A stretch of 64,000 bases of DNA from Lachnospira sp. UBA3790. Lineage in GTDB: Bacteria > Bacillota > Clostridia > Lachnospirales > Lachnospiraceae. The notes below the pieces were generated by a model that was given only the letters and a program-made list of their open reading frames with translations, had not been told where the DNA came from and did no database searches. Positions 26,506 to 35,138 of this stretch are shown piece after piece; within the stretch, counting starts at the first letter, position 1; the number at the start of each line of letters is the position of its first letter. The stretch lies in contig DFEY01000003.1 of NCBI GenBank assembly GCA_002369135.1, forward strand, positions 135,853 to 199,852. Reading direction: 5' to 3'. A program made the position numbers and the translations under genes.

Positions 26506-27189
26506 ATGAGAGCTTTAGTAGTTGATGATGAAAAATTAATCGTGAAAGGACTTAAGTTTAATCTTGAGCAGGAAGGTTACGAAGTGGACTGTGCTTATGA
26601 TGGCCAGGAAGCTGTAGACCTAGCAAAGGAAAATGAGTACGATATCATTTTGCTTGATTTGATGCTGCCTGTCTTTGACGGTTACGAGGTTTGTCAGCAA
26701 GTGCGAGAGTTTTCAGATGTGCCAATTGTGATGCTTACTGCGAAGGGCGAAGACATGGACAAAATCCTTGGTCTAGAGTACGGTGCAGATGACTACATCA
26801 CAAAGCCATTCAATATATTAGAGGTTAAAGCTAGAATCAAGGCTATCACTAGACGTAACAAGAAGAAGGTTCAAGTGGAAGAGACCGCCAAAGTAATAGA
26901 AGCGGGCGATCTAAGACTAGAAGTAGAAGCAAAGAGACTTTATATAAAAGATGAAGAGATTAGACTTACAGTTAAAGAGTTTGATATCTTAAAACTACTA
27001 GCGGAGCATCCTGGAAAGCTTTACTCAAGAGAAGATCTTTTAAATATCATTTGGGGTTCACACTATCCAGGTGATGCTAGAACAGTAGATGTTAACATTA
27101 GAAGACTAAGAGAAAAGATTGAGGAGAATCCAGCCAAACCTTCATACATTCAGACTAAGTGGGGAATGGGATATTATTTTCAAGGATAA
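26506..27189 (+). CDS. OmpR/PhoB-family response regulator
   Basis: DNA-binding output protein of a two-component system. The 227-residue protein has a receiver domain (1-120) with the acidic pair Asp7-Asp8, the phosphoacceptor Asp51 in IILLDLMLP, Thr78 and Lys100 (ITKPF), then a winged-helix domain (130-227) with the recognition region DARTVDVNIRRLREKI and ending GMGYYF. It starts 9 nt after comEA and its stop is 4 nt before the kinase gene, so it is expressed with both. The overall look resembles WalR/PhoP types, but the WalRK context (yycH, yycI, yycJ) is absent. Targets are unknown. Confidence 0.93.
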   Translation: MRALVVDDEKLIVKGLKFNLEQEGYEVDCAYDGQEAVDLAKENEYDIILLDLMLPVFDGYEVCQQVREFSDVPIVMLTAKGEDMDKILGLEYGADDYITKPFNILEVKARIKAITRRNKKKVQVEETAKVIEAGDLRLEVEAKRLYIKDEEIRLTVKEFDILKLLAEHPGKLYSREDLLNIIWGSHYPGDARTVDVNIRRLREKIEENPAKPSYIQTKWGMGYYFQG

Positions 27190-27193
27190 TTAG

Positions 27194-28657
27194 ATGAAAA
27201 ATAAAAAGCTTGATTTAATTTTAAATTACATAAAGAGCTTCGAATTTTCGATATTCGTTGTTACATTGATTGTTATTATTGTGCCTATTCTTGTGATAGG
27301 CACAATATTTCTTAATGTGTCAACTTCTAAGTATTACAACAACCGCCTAGAAGAGTACAAATCTAACAATGTAATGCTTAAAAATAATATAATTAGCAGC
27401 GGCTATTTGGACAAAAAGGGATCCGAGGCAGTGAATGCACAGATTAATCTTTTGTCGAATGAGTTTGATGCGCGTATCCAGATAATTGATACGGCATGTA
27501 TCATTCGCGAGGACTCAAAGAGTGAAGATATTGGAAATACTAGCATTTCTAAAAATGTCTTTAAGGCTCTAAAAGGCAAAGATGTGATGGAAGAAAACAA
27601 AGACCTAGAGTATATTGAGTTTTCGATCCCTCTAGTTGCTACTATTACCACAGTGGAAGAGGGGTCTGTCAAAAAGACTGTAGGTGTACTTTGCACTAAC
27701 TATTCCACAGCAAATATTTCAAACTATAGAAGCGACGTAAGGCGAGTGGTATATATTGCCTTTGCCTTGGGCGCTATCTTTGCGTTGATAGTAGCATTCA
27801 TCTGCGCCAAATTCTTTGCAAGACCAATCAAGCGAGTGGGCGAGATCATCAAAGATGTTAAGCACAGAAGAGGTGTGGAAAACTTGGATGAGATTAAGGA
27901 TTACACTGAGGTTAAGCGTATCCTTAGTGATTTCAATACAATGATAGATAACTTCTATGCAGAGCAGAAGAAAAGAGATGACTTTGTATCGAACGTGTCT
28001 CACGAATTAAAGACGCCTATTACTTCGATGAAAGTGCTTGCGGATTCTTTGGTAGGTGCAGAGGGTGCGCCTGAAGAAATGTATCAAGAGTTCTTGGTTG
28101 ATATTTCAAATGAGATTGAGCGTGAGAGCCAGATTATTAACGACCTTCTCGAACTTGTGAATACAGAAAATGTAGAAAATGAGATTAACATTTCTCAAGT
28201 AAATATTAACGATGTTTTAGAGTCAGTGCTTAAGACTGTTAAGCCTATTGCTGAGGAGAAAAATATCGAGGTGGTATACGAGAGTTTCCGTCCTATCATT
28301 GCAGATGTGGACGAGCTTAAGTTTGCCAGAGTTGTTACAAATTTAGTTGAGAATGCTATCAAATATAACCAGGTAGATGGAACAGTTACAGTCAGCCTTA
28401 ATGCCGACCATCAGTATTTCTACTTCAAAGTACAAGATACTGGTATTGGTATTCCAGAGGAAGATCAAGACAGAGTGTTCGAGCGCTTCTTCCGTGTGGA
28501 TAAGGCTAGAGCAAGAGAGACTGGCGGTTCCGGACTTGGACTTGCTATTACTAAGGAGATTGTTAAGAGACACCACGGTTCTATCGGTGTTCACAGTAAA
28601 GAGGAAGAGGGTACTACATTTACAGTGCGTATACCTCTAAAATATATTGAAGAGTAA
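27194..28657 (+). CDS. Sensor histidine kinase
   Basis: The 487-residue membrane kinase should phosphorylate the response regulator encoded just upstream. It has a first membrane helix (about 17-40, FVVTLIVIIVPILVIGTIF), an external sensor region of about 140 residues, a second helix (about 186-206, IAFALGAIFALIVAFIC), a HAMP segment (RPIKRVGEIIKDV), the dimerisation/phosphoacceptor helix VSHELKTPITSMKV with His270, and an ATPase domain with the N box (VTNLVENAIKYN), G1 (DTGIGIPEED) and G2 (GGSGLGLAIT). There is no PAS domain, unlike WalK. The gene that follows, 2 nt away, encodes a GerMN lipoprotein that could tune the external sensor. Confidence 0.93.
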   Translation: MKNKKLDLILNYIKSFEFSIFVVTLIVIIVPILVIGTIFLNVSTSKYYNNRLEEYKSNNVMLKNNIISSGYLDKKGSEAVNAQINLLSNEFDARIQIIDTACIIREDSKSEDIGNTSISKNVFKALKGKDVMEENKDLEYIEFSIPLVATITTVEEGSVKKTVGVLCTNYSTANISNYRSDVRRVVYIAFALGAIFALIVAFICAKFFARPIKRVGEIIKDVKHRRGVENLDEIKDYTEVKRILSDFNTMIDNFYAEQKKRDDFVSNVSHELKTPITSMKVLADSLVGAEGAPEEMYQEFLVDISNEIERESQIINDLLELVNTENVENEINISQVNINDVLESVLKTVKPIAEEKNIEVVYESFRPIIADVDELKFARVVTNLVENAIKYNQVDGTVTVSLNADHQYFYFKVQDTGIGIPEEDQDRVFERFFRVDKARARETGGSGLGLAITKEIVKRHHGSIGVHSKEEEGTTFTVRIPLKYIEE

Positions 28658-28659
28658 TT

Positions 28660-29583
28660 ATGAAGATTAGAAGAATTATAAGTTTAATATTGATGCTTTC
28701 TTTGACGATTTCTCTTTTCGGCTGCGGCGAAGCTGAAAAAGAGCAGACGTCTGGTATGTTTGTCTATTTTATCAACAAGGCTGGAGATAATCTTAACAAA
28801 GAAGAGTATAGGGTTAAGTCTGATAATGCTAACAGCCAGATAACAGATCTTTTGGATGCTTTGTCAAAAGACGGTGACGACAAAGGTGATAAGGCGGCAG
28901 TTCCAGAAAACGTAATTGTCAATGGATTTAAACTAGAAAACGGAATAATTACAGTTGATTTTAACAGTGAGTACAATCAACTTGAAAACCAGAGAGAAGT
29001 AATGTGTAGAGCGGCAGTTGTTCTTACATTAATTCAGATAAACGCGGTAGATGGGATAGCATTTACTGTGGAAGATAAACCTTACGAGAAGGTGGCAGGT
29101 TCAAGAATGGGCATTATGGATGCATCCAGTTTTGTATCAATGCTACGCGGTGGCGACGACCAGTTTGCAAGAGCCGATTTCTTGCTTTACTTTGGAAATG
29201 ATGAGGGGGCCAAATTAAAGAAGTACGAACTTAAAAATGCAAACTATGGAAATAAGTCAAAAGAAGAGTTTATCGTAAGGAAGTTGATTAGCGGTCCAGA
29301 CAAAGAAGGATACACAGCTACTCTAAATAAGAATGTTAAGTTGCGCAGTGTTTCCACGTCAAATAATATTTGTTATGTGGACTTTGACGATTCATTCTTG
29401 AGAGAACGAAGTGGAGTACTCGATGAAGTTTGTATTTACTCGATTGTAAACTCGCTTAGCGAACTTAATGATATTCATGAAGTGCAGATTACGGTGAATA
29501 GAGATTCCGACATTATGTACCACAAGAAGATTTCGCTTAGCGAACCACTAATCAGAAATTTGGATATAGTAGAAACAGAATAA
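28660..29583 (+). CDS. Lipoprotein with two GerMN domains
   Basis: The 307-residue protein has a lipoprotein signal (lipobox LFGC) and two GerMN-like domains. The first spans about residues 32-150 (VYFINKAGDNLNKEEYRV, ITVDFNSEYN). The second spans about 165-300 (LLYFGNDEGAKLKKYEL, then VRKLISGPDKEGYTA and YVDFDDSFL). GerMN domains occur in the spore protein GerM and in LpqB, the lipoprotein encoded after the MtrAB two-component genes of actinobacteria, where it influences signalling. The order regulator-kinase-GerMN lipoprotein is the same here, so a signalling accessory role outside the membrane is a reasonable inference. No spore link is evident. It begins 2 nt after the kinase gene. Confidence 0.85.
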   Translation: MKIRRIISLILMLSLTISLFGCGEAEKEQTSGMFVYFINKAGDNLNKEEYRVKSDNANSQITDLLDALSKDGDDKGDKAAVPENVIVNGFKLENGIITVDFNSEYNQLENQREVMCRAAVVLTLIQINAVDGIAFTVEDKPYEKVAGSRMGIMDASSFVSMLRGGDDQFARADFLLYFGNDEGAKLKKYELKNANYGNKSKEEFIVRKLISGPDKEGYTATLNKNVKLRSVSTSNNICYVDFDDSFLRERSGVLDEVCIYSIVNSLSELNDIHEVQITVNRDSDIMYHKKISLSEPLIRNLDIVETE

Positions 29584-29620
29584 AGAAAGAGGTGCAATTA
29601 TCAAACGGCCAATTTTAAAT

Positions 29621-32059
29621 TTGTTTTTGGCCTTGTTACTTGGAGAGATAGTTGCCATGATTTACGGGGGAGCATGGGTGTTATTACCCATTGTTGCCGC
29701 GTCCATAATTATAAAAATCATCGCTAAAACACAGTGGAAGTTTGTAGCGATGATTTTTTTTGGTGCTCTAATAGGCTTTTTGATTACTTCAAACGAGGTA
29801 AGAGTAAGGGATAGGACTTGGAATTATAAAGAGGGGGATATCAGTGTGTATGGAAATGTCGAAAAGATTTCCCCGACAAAGAATTCGTATGCGCTTTACC
29901 TAGATGATACCTGGAGTGGTGATAACTATTTGGGTGAAGTGATTGTCTATTTCTTTGACGAGCCAGATGTTAGGGTAGGAAATGTGGTGAAAGTGGAAGG
30001 GGAGTTTAAGCATTTTGAACAGGCGAGGAATCCTGGAAACTTTGATATGCGAGAACACTACATGTCGCTTGGAATCTACGGGATGATTTATGGCGATTCT
30101 GCCGAGGTGAAAGATGACTCGTGTGATTTGCTGCGGCAGGGTTTGTATAATCTACGGGTTCAGATAAAAGAGATCCTTAATGATATTTGTTCAAAAGATA
30201 AGGCGGGGGTTTATTCTGCCATATTGCTCGGGGATAAGGCGGAATTGGACGATACCACGAAGGAACTTTATTCAGTATCTGGTATAGCGCATTTGCTTGC
30301 GATAAGTGGATTGCATATCAGTTTTATTGGATTGTTCTTTTTCAAACTTTTAAGACGAAAGTTTGGATATGTAGTGTCTGGTTCGGTTTCTCTTTTTGCT
30401 GTGGTAGCTTTTGCCATAATGTCTGGGATGGGAATATCGACCATTCGCGCTGTTGTAATGTTTTTATGTTTGGTCTTGGGACAGATGTTAGGCAGATGGA
30501 ACGATAAAGTAACTTCAATAAGCTTGGCTGGAATCTTTTTGCTTTTATGGAATCCATTTGTCATTTTAAATTCTGGATTTCAAATGTCATTTGCAGCAAT
30601 CATTGGAATATTGATTGTCTGGCCGAAAGTTTTTTATTTACTTGGATTGAAAAGTAAGTTCAGTGCTAGAGAATTAGACAAGAATGCCAGTGAAAATGAG
30701 AAAAGGCATCTAGTTTACATAATTATTAAACATAAGACTATTAATGCTGTATTGTTTAGCTTAAATATCAGTGTGTTTATGGCGCCAATCATTGCTTATT
30801 ACTATTATCAACTGCCAACTTGTTCATTTGTATTGAACTTGATAGTAGTTCCGCTGATGGGAGTAGTTATAGTATCAGGAGTGCTAGGAATAGTAGGTGG
30901 ACTGTTTGCTAGGTGGTTAGGATCTATATTGATTATTCCTGGATGTTTGACTTTGGATTTGTATATCTCTCTATCACAATTGATTGGAATGCTTCCGTTT
31001 TCAAGTGTAGTAGTAGGAAAACCATCAGTTTACATAATTATTCTGTACTATATATTGCTTTTTGGTGTTTTGTTTTTCTTTTCTCATAGAAAAAAGGTTA
31101 GAGAACTATCGAAAAAAACATTCGAAAAGAGTGGAAAAGATTTAAGGCAAATAAAAAAGGAAAAGAGAGCAGAGCTCTTAAGAGCAAAAAGACGAAGGAT
31201 GATTGTGGCTGTGCTCTTTGTCGTTCTCGGAAGTATGTTGTATTTAAAACCAGTAATAGTTCATTTAAACATTTTTTCATCTGGACTAGAGACAATGTTT
31301 CTTGATGTTGGGCAGGGAGATGGAATCCATATCAAGGGCAGTGACGGGACAAACATAATGGTGGATGGTGGAAGTACAACGGTAAAAGAAGTTGGAAAAT
31401 ATCGAATCATTTCATACCTAAAGTCTCAGTGCAATTCAACTATAGATTATTGGTTTCTAACACATGGAGACTTAGACCACATCTCGGGTGTTATCGAAAT
31501 TCTAAATAGCGATATGAGCGGAATAAAGATAAAGAACATAGTGCTTCCGTATATGAAGGAATATGATGAACACTTAATGTCGATTCGAGAAGTTGCTACA
31601 GATAGAGGAATAGAAGTTCACTCTATCAGGAAAGGCGATTCTTTAGAGTTTGGTGATGTGCATTTCGAATGTATCCACCCAACTGTAGATACATCTTCGG
31701 ATGACTTGAATGATTACTCAATTGTTTTGGGTGTTGAGTATGGAAAATACTCAATGTTGCTGACGGGAGATTTAACTTCGACGCAGGAAACATATATGAA
31801 AGACCTAGAGCAATACACTTTGCTGAAGGTGGGGCATCATGGATCTAAATATTCGTCATCTGAAGATTTCCTAAGAGCAGTAAAACCAAAGATAGGAATA
31901 CTATCGTCTGGAAAAGGAAATAGATATGGGCATCCTACACCGGAAGTTATACATCGATTGGAGAGTATTGGCTGTAAGATTATCCGAACAGACGAAAGTG
32001 GTGGGATAAGTATAGTTTCAGAGGGAGAAAAAATAGAAATTGAAACATTTTTAAACTAA
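29621..32059 (+). CDS. comEC: ComEC/Rec2-family DNA-uptake channel
   Basis: Membrane channel that takes single-stranded DNA into the cell during transformation. The product has an N-terminal membrane pair and DUF4131-like soluble region (about 1-150), the Competence domain with many helices (about 180-500; LLAISGLHISFIG), a basic linker, and a C-terminal metallo-beta-lactamase-like domain (about 555-812) with FLDVGQGDGIHI, LTHGDLDHISG and KVGHHGSKYS. The listed start is a TTG at 29621 with no ribosome site. The frame stays open upstream, and GAGGTG (29589-29594) is well placed for ATT at 29597 or ATC at 29600; the protein would then begin (I)IKRPILNLFLALLLGE, matching the usual MKRP start of ComEC proteins. 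It is 38 nt after the GerMN gene. Confidence 0.9.
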   Translation: MFLALLLGEIVAMIYGGAWVLLPIVAASIIIKIIAKTQWKFVAMIFFGALIGFLITSNEVRVRDRTWNYKEGDISVYGNVEKISPTKNSYALYLDDTWSGDNYLGEVIVYFFDEPDVRVGNVVKVEGEFKHFEQARNPGNFDMREHYMSLGIYGMIYGDSAEVKDDSCDLLRQGLYNLRVQIKEILNDICSKDKAGVYSAILLGDKAELDDTTKELYSVSGIAHLLAISGLHISFIGLFFFKLLRRKFGYVVSGSVSLFAVVAFAIMSGMGISTIRAVVMFLCLVLGQMLGRWNDKVTSISLAGIFLLLWNPFVILNSGFQMSFAAIIGILIVWPKVFYLLGLKSKFSARELDKNASENEKRHLVYIIIKHKTINAVLFSLNISVFMAPIIAYYYYQLPTCSFVLNLIVVPLMGVVIVSGVLGIVGGLFARWLGSILIIPGCLTLDLYISLSQLIGMLPFSSVVVGKPSVYIIILYYILLFGVLFFFSHRKKVRELSKKTFEKSGKDLRQIKKEKRAELLRAKRRRMIVAVLFVVLGSMLYLKPVIVHLNIFSSGLETMFLDVGQGDGIHIKGSDGTNIMVDGGSTTVKEVGKYRIISYLKSQCNSTIDYWFLTHGDLDHISGVIEILNSDMSGIKIKNIVLPYMKEYDEHLMSIREVATDRGIEVHSIRKGDSLEFGDVHFECIHPTVDTSSDDLNDYSIVLGVEYGKYSMLLTGDLTSTQETYMKDLEQYTLLKVGHHGSKYSSSEDFLRAVKPKIGILSSGKGNRYGHPTPEVIHRLESIGCKIIRTDESGGISIVSEGEKIEIETFLN

Positions 32060-32144
32060 AATATTTTACTAAAGATCTAAATTACATTAAAATATAAAAG
32101 AACGAACAAAGCAAAATGCGATTGAAAAATTAGAGGAGTAGCTA

Positions 32145-32771
32145 ATGGATAAAGACATAATTATTCGACTAGAAAGAGAAGAAGACTATAGAGAAAATGA
32201 AAATTTAATAAGAGAATCTTTTTGGAATGTTTATTGTCCGGGATGTAACGAACACTATTTAATGCATGTTCTAAGAAATGACGATTCGTGTGTGAACGAG
32301 TTGAACTTTGTAATGGAAAAAGCTGGCAAGATAATAGGCCAAAATGTGTTTGCTAAAACAGTTATTGAGGCAGACGATGGAAGAGTGATAGATGTTTTGA
32401 CGATGGGACCTATTTGCATAACTCCAGAACTAAAGCGCCAGGGTTATGGCAAGATGCTACTGGATTATACTGTGGAGAAAGCAAAAGAGATGGGCTTTGG
32501 AGCAGTCCTCTTCGAAGGTAATATCGAATTTTACGGAAAGAGTGGTTTTGATTACTCAAGTAAATTCGGGATAAGGTATCATGATTTGCCAGAGGATGCG
32601 GATTCTTCTTTCTTTCTCTGTAAAGAATTAAAACCAGGATATTTAGATGATGTAACGGGTGTTTATCAGACGCCGGAAGTTTATTATGTGAAAGATGATG
32701 AGGTGGAAGAGTTTGATAAAACATTTCCGCCAAAACAAAAATTGAAACTTCCGGGCCAGTTATTTGATTAG
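32145..32771 (+). CDS. GNAT-family N-acetyltransferase
   Basis: The 208-residue protein has a GNAT fold: RLEREEDYRENENLIRESF at the start (the usual R-x-E-x-x-D-x-x-x-I pattern), and the acetyl-CoA-binding motif A with GPICITPELKRQGYGKMLL (about 93-111), followed by a beta strand EGNIEFYGKSGF. Such proteins acetylate small amines or protein N-termini, and the substrate cannot be predicted. AGAGGAG 7-8 nt before the ATG fits well. The region 32060-32144 ahead of it is AT-rich with no clear promoter. A small conserved gene starts 10 nt downstream, probably in the same transcript. Confidence 0.85.
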   Translation: MDKDIIIRLEREEDYRENENLIRESFWNVYCPGCNEHYLMHVLRNDDSCVNELNFVMEKAGKIIGQNVFAKTVIEADDGRVIDVLTMGPICITPELKRQGYGKMLLDYTVEKAKEMGFGAVLFEGNIEFYGKSGFDYSSKFGIRYHDLPEDADSSFFLCKELKPGYLDDVTGVYQTPEVYYVKDDEVEEFDKTFPPKQKLKLPGQLFD

Positions 32772-32780
32772 GAGAAAAAC

Positions 32781-33002
32781 ATGTTTGGTAAAAATAAAGA
32801 AAAAACAATAAAACCATTGTATGATACGGAAAAGAAAGAGCCTATTATTAAGGCTAGCATTTGTAATGGAGAACAAGTTGCTGGGTTTAGAGATATAGAG
32901 TCTGGCGAATTCCATGAGGTTAAATTTATTAGAAATAGCCAGGAACTAGAAGACTTTAAGAGAGAGTATGGAATCCGGGGAGACATTAAAAAGATCTATT
33001 AA
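32781..33002 (+). CDS. Small conserved protein of unknown function
   Basis: The 73-residue protein begins MFGKNKEKTIKPLYD and has a compact core IKASICNGEQVAGFRDI followed by FHEVKFIRNSQELEDFKREYG. I recall similar short proteins in Lachnospiraceae genomes, without known function. It has no signal peptide or membrane helix and looks cytosolic, with a beta-rich centre and a C-terminal helix. TAGGAG 6 nt before the ATG and the 9-nt gap from the GNAT gene support translation. It is not the shadow of a gene in another frame. Confidence 0.7.
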   Translation: MFGKNKEKTIKPLYDTEKKEPIIKASICNGEQVAGFRDIESGEFHEVKFIRNSQELEDFKREYGIRGDIKKIY

Positions 33003-33010
33003 AATAATCA

Positions 33011-33040
33011 TTGCACATCACTTGTGCAAACAGATATAAT
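33011..33040 (+). promoter_or_regulatory. Promoter with palindromic -35 region (TMEM175-like gene)
   Basis: TTGCAC (33011-33016) and TATAAT (33035-33040), 18-bp spacer. The -35 lies in the inverted repeat TTGCACA (33011-33017) / TGTGCAA (33023-33029), a possible operator. Confidence 0.65.
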
Positions 33041-33069
33041 AGAGAAGATAAAGTTTAAGGGGAACGAAG

Positions 33070-33675
33070 ATGAGAAAAGATAGATTTGAAGCATTCTTTG
33101 ATGCCGTGATGGCAATCATAATGACAATAGTAGTTTTGGAATTTGCTATTCCAAAAGGAACTGATTGGAGCAATGTTAAAGGATTGATGTTCCAAGTTGT
33201 CGTGTATGCAATTTCATTCTTCTATTTAGGTATGATGTGGATGAACATCCATACACTCTGGCACAATGTTGAATACATTACTAGAGGCGTTATGTGGGTC
33301 AATATGATTATGCTATTCTTCTCATCTATGCTTCCATTTTGGGTAGTTTATCTAGGGCGTAACTTTTTTGCACTAGTTCCACAGTTGCTTTACGGAATGG
33401 ATGTATTGCTAATTACAATCACTAACTTCATTAGTGCGGAGCTTTTGAGAAAACACAATCCTGCACTAAACTACGGAGTGGAATATCTTCGTTGCGGAAT
33501 GATTTTAGATATTTCGACAAAGTTGATTGGTATCATAGTTGCACTTATATGGTTCCCACCAGCTATCACAATATCAGTAATTGTTGCTATGGTGATATTA
33601 TCATTTAACTTTACATTACTACGTAGAAAAAAACGTGCATATAAACAGAGGAACGATGAAACAACTAACGAATGA
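33070..33675 (+). CDS. TMEM175-family (DUF1211) membrane protein
   Basis: The 201-residue protein has about five to six membrane helices and the N-terminal signature RFEAFFDAVMAIIMTIVVLEF, which matches the R-x-x-x-F-(S)-D-x-x-x-A-I pattern of TMEM175-like channels. Bacterial members are reported potassium-permeable channels. The usual serine of the FSD filter helix reads FFD here. The C-terminus is basic and cytosolic. It follows its own promoter with a palindromic -35 region. Its last 20 nt overlap the start of holA. AAGGGGA precedes the ATG. Confidence 0.82.
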   Translation: MRKDRFEAFFDAVMAIIMTIVVLEFAIPKGTDWSNVKGLMFQVVVYAISFFYLGMMWMNIHTLWHNVEYITRGVMWVNMIMLFFSSMLPFWVVYLGRNFFALVPQLLYGMDVLLITITNFISAELLRKHNPALNYGVEYLRCGMILDISTKLIGIIVALIWFPPAITISVIVAMVILSFNFTLLRRKKRAYKQRNDETTNE

Positions 33676-34633
33676 TATAAAAAATAAAGAGTTTAAAAAT
33701 GCTTATCTTCTTGTGGGTCAAGAAGACTATTTGAAGAGTGTTTATACAAAGCAAATGGTTGAGGCTATAACTGATGGCAACAACATGAACGAAACTTATT
33801 ACAATGGAAATGACATCGATGTAAATGATGTAATAGAAAATGCCAAAAGTTCACCTTTCTTTGCCGAGAAGAAAATAATAGTGGCAGAAAACACTAACCT
33901 TTTTTCGTCAGAAGGAGAGGCGCTAGCTGAACTTATCCCTGAACTTCCAGAGTCCACAGTTATGGTTTTTGTGGAGAGAAAAGTTGATAAGAGAGGGAAA
34001 CTTTACAAAGCAATAAAAGAAGCAGGACATATTGCTGAAATTGAAAAGCAGGGCGAGCAAGAAGTAGCCATATGGGCGGCAAAGGTTTTGGCGAACAGCA
34101 AAAAGAAAATAACAAAAGCGGATATGTCATATCTAATCTCAATGGTAGGAGTAGATATGGAGATTCTCTCAAACGAACTAGAGAAACTTATCTGCTACTG
34201 TATGAATAAACCTGTTATTAAGAAAGAAGATATAGATGCAGTTTGTAGTAAGCAGCTAAGCATTAGGATTTTTGATTTGATGGATCAGATGTCATATAAG
34301 AATCAGAAGAAGGCTCTTGATTGTTACTACGAACTTATTACAGATAAAAATGAACCTTTTGCCATTCTTCGAATGATAAGCAGACAGTTCAACTTGCTTC
34401 TTCAGGCAAAGGACTTAAAAGGAAGAGGAATGAACAAAGGTGATATACAAAAGACGATGGGCCAGCAGTATTTTGTCGTTGACAAATGTATTAAACAGTC
34501 CGGAAACTTTACGATAGACGAGTTAAAAGAAGGCTTGAAGGATAGCGTAGAGACGGAAGATAGAATAAAAAAAGGATTGATTGATCCAAACATAGGAGTG
34601 GAACTACTCATTGTAAAATATTCCACAAAATAA
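33656..34633 (+). CDS. holA: DNA polymerase III subunit delta
   Basis: Clamp-loader subunit that opens the sliding clamp during replication. The 325-residue sequence follows the delta pattern: an N-terminal region with NAYLLVGQEDYLKSVYT, KIIVAENTNLF and VMVFVERKVDKRGKLYKAI, then the C-terminal collar helices with FDLMDQMSYKNQKKALDCY and ILRMISRQFNLLLQ. I use the ATG at 33656, because AGAGG lies just upstream and the protein then starts MKQLTNDIKNKEFKNAYLL, as expected. The GTG at 33635 would add seven residues. It overlaps the preceding gene by 20 nt, so coupling is possible. It converges on rpsT across a bidirectional terminator. holA next to comEC and rpsT is ancestral Firmicutes order. Confidence 0.93.
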   Translation: MKQLTNDIKNKEFKNAYLLVGQEDYLKSVYTKQMVEAITDGNNMNETYYNGNDIDVNDVIENAKSSPFFAEKKIIVAENTNLFSSEGEALAELIPELPESTVMVFVERKVDKRGKLYKAIKEAGHIAEIEKQGEQEVAIWAAKVLANSKKKITKADMSYLISMVGVDMEILSNELEKLICYCMNKPVIKKEDIDAVCSKQLSIRIFDLMDQMSYKNQKKALDCYYELITDKNEPFAILRMISRQFNLLLQAKDLKGRGMNKGDIQKTMGQQYFVVDKCIKQSGNFTIDELKEGLKDSVETEDRIKKGLIDPNIGVELLIVKYSTK

Positions 34634-34666
34634 AAAACTCAGATTCAAATGAATCTGAGTTTTTAT
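34632..34666. terminator. Bidirectional terminator between holA and rpsT
   Basis: AACTCAGATTC (34636-34646), loop AAAT, GAATCTGAGTT (34651-34661), with A-run left and T-run right. Confidence 0.92.
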
Positions 34667-34679
34667 TTAGCTTAAATTC

Positions 34680-34943
34680 TTAAGCAACTGTGTTAACTAA
34701 CTTAGCTAATCTAGAAACTTTTCTAGCAGCATTGTTCTTGTGGTAAACACCCTTTGAGCAAGCACTATCGATAAGCTTTGTAGCTGCTGTAAATGCAGCC
34801 TTAGCTTCATCAGCGTTTTTGTTTGCCACTGCATCCTCAACACGCTTGATAGCTGTCTTTACTTCAGACTTAACTGCCTTGTTTCTTTCATATTTAGTTC
34901 TGTTAACTAAAATTCTTTTCTTAGCTGACTTAATATTAGCCAT
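34680..34943 (-). CDS. rpsT: 30S ribosomal protein S20
   Basis: Small-subunit protein that binds 16S rRNA. The 87-residue basic, all-helical sequence starts MANIKSAKKRILVNRTKYERN and ends with HKNNAARKVSRLAKLVN, both diagnostic. GGAGGTGG lies 3-4 nt before the ATG on the minus strand. It is transcribed alone from a consensus promoter, with a leader of about 105 nt that can form two hairpins. Confidence 0.97.
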   Translation of the reverse strand: MANIKSAKKRILVNRTKYERNKAVKSEVKTAIKRVEDAVANKNADEAKAAFTAATKLIDSACSKGVYHKNNAARKVSRLAKLVNTVA

Positions 34944-35055
34944 TGTCCACCTCCGTGAAATCTGTTTGAAACTTCCGTTGAGAGAGATTGGAAGTTTATT
35001 TCGCTTTCATCTGTGTCCTTTGGAATGCGGACGTCGGACACAGACATCAGGAAAT
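34944..35055 (-). promoter_or_regulatory. Structured rpsT leader
   Basis: On the transcribed (minus) strand, CTGTGTCC (35043-35036) can pair with GGACACAG (35018-35011), and ACTTCC (34995-34990) with GGAAGT (34976-34971). The second hairpin is close to the ribosome site. S20 autoregulates its translation in Escherichia coli; whether this leader does so is inference. Confidence 0.5.
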
Positions 35056-35084
35056 ATTGTAGTAAAAATATGTGGCATTGTCAA
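35056..35084 (-). promoter_or_regulatory. rpsT promoter
   Basis: On the minus strand, TTGACA (35084-35079) and TACAAT (35061-35056) with a 17-bp spacer, near-perfect consensus. Confidence 0.88.
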
Positions 35085-35102
35085 TACTATATAGCATTAT
35101 TG

Positions 35103-35111
35103 TGCTATACT
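35103..35111 (+). promoter_or_regulatory. Extended -10 promoter of the beta-helix protein gene
   Basis: TGC-TATACT at 35103-35111, with no good -35; it lies back-to-back with the rpsT promoter. Confidence 0.5.
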
Positions 35112-35138
35112 ATGAACAATAAGAAACGGAGGAATAAT

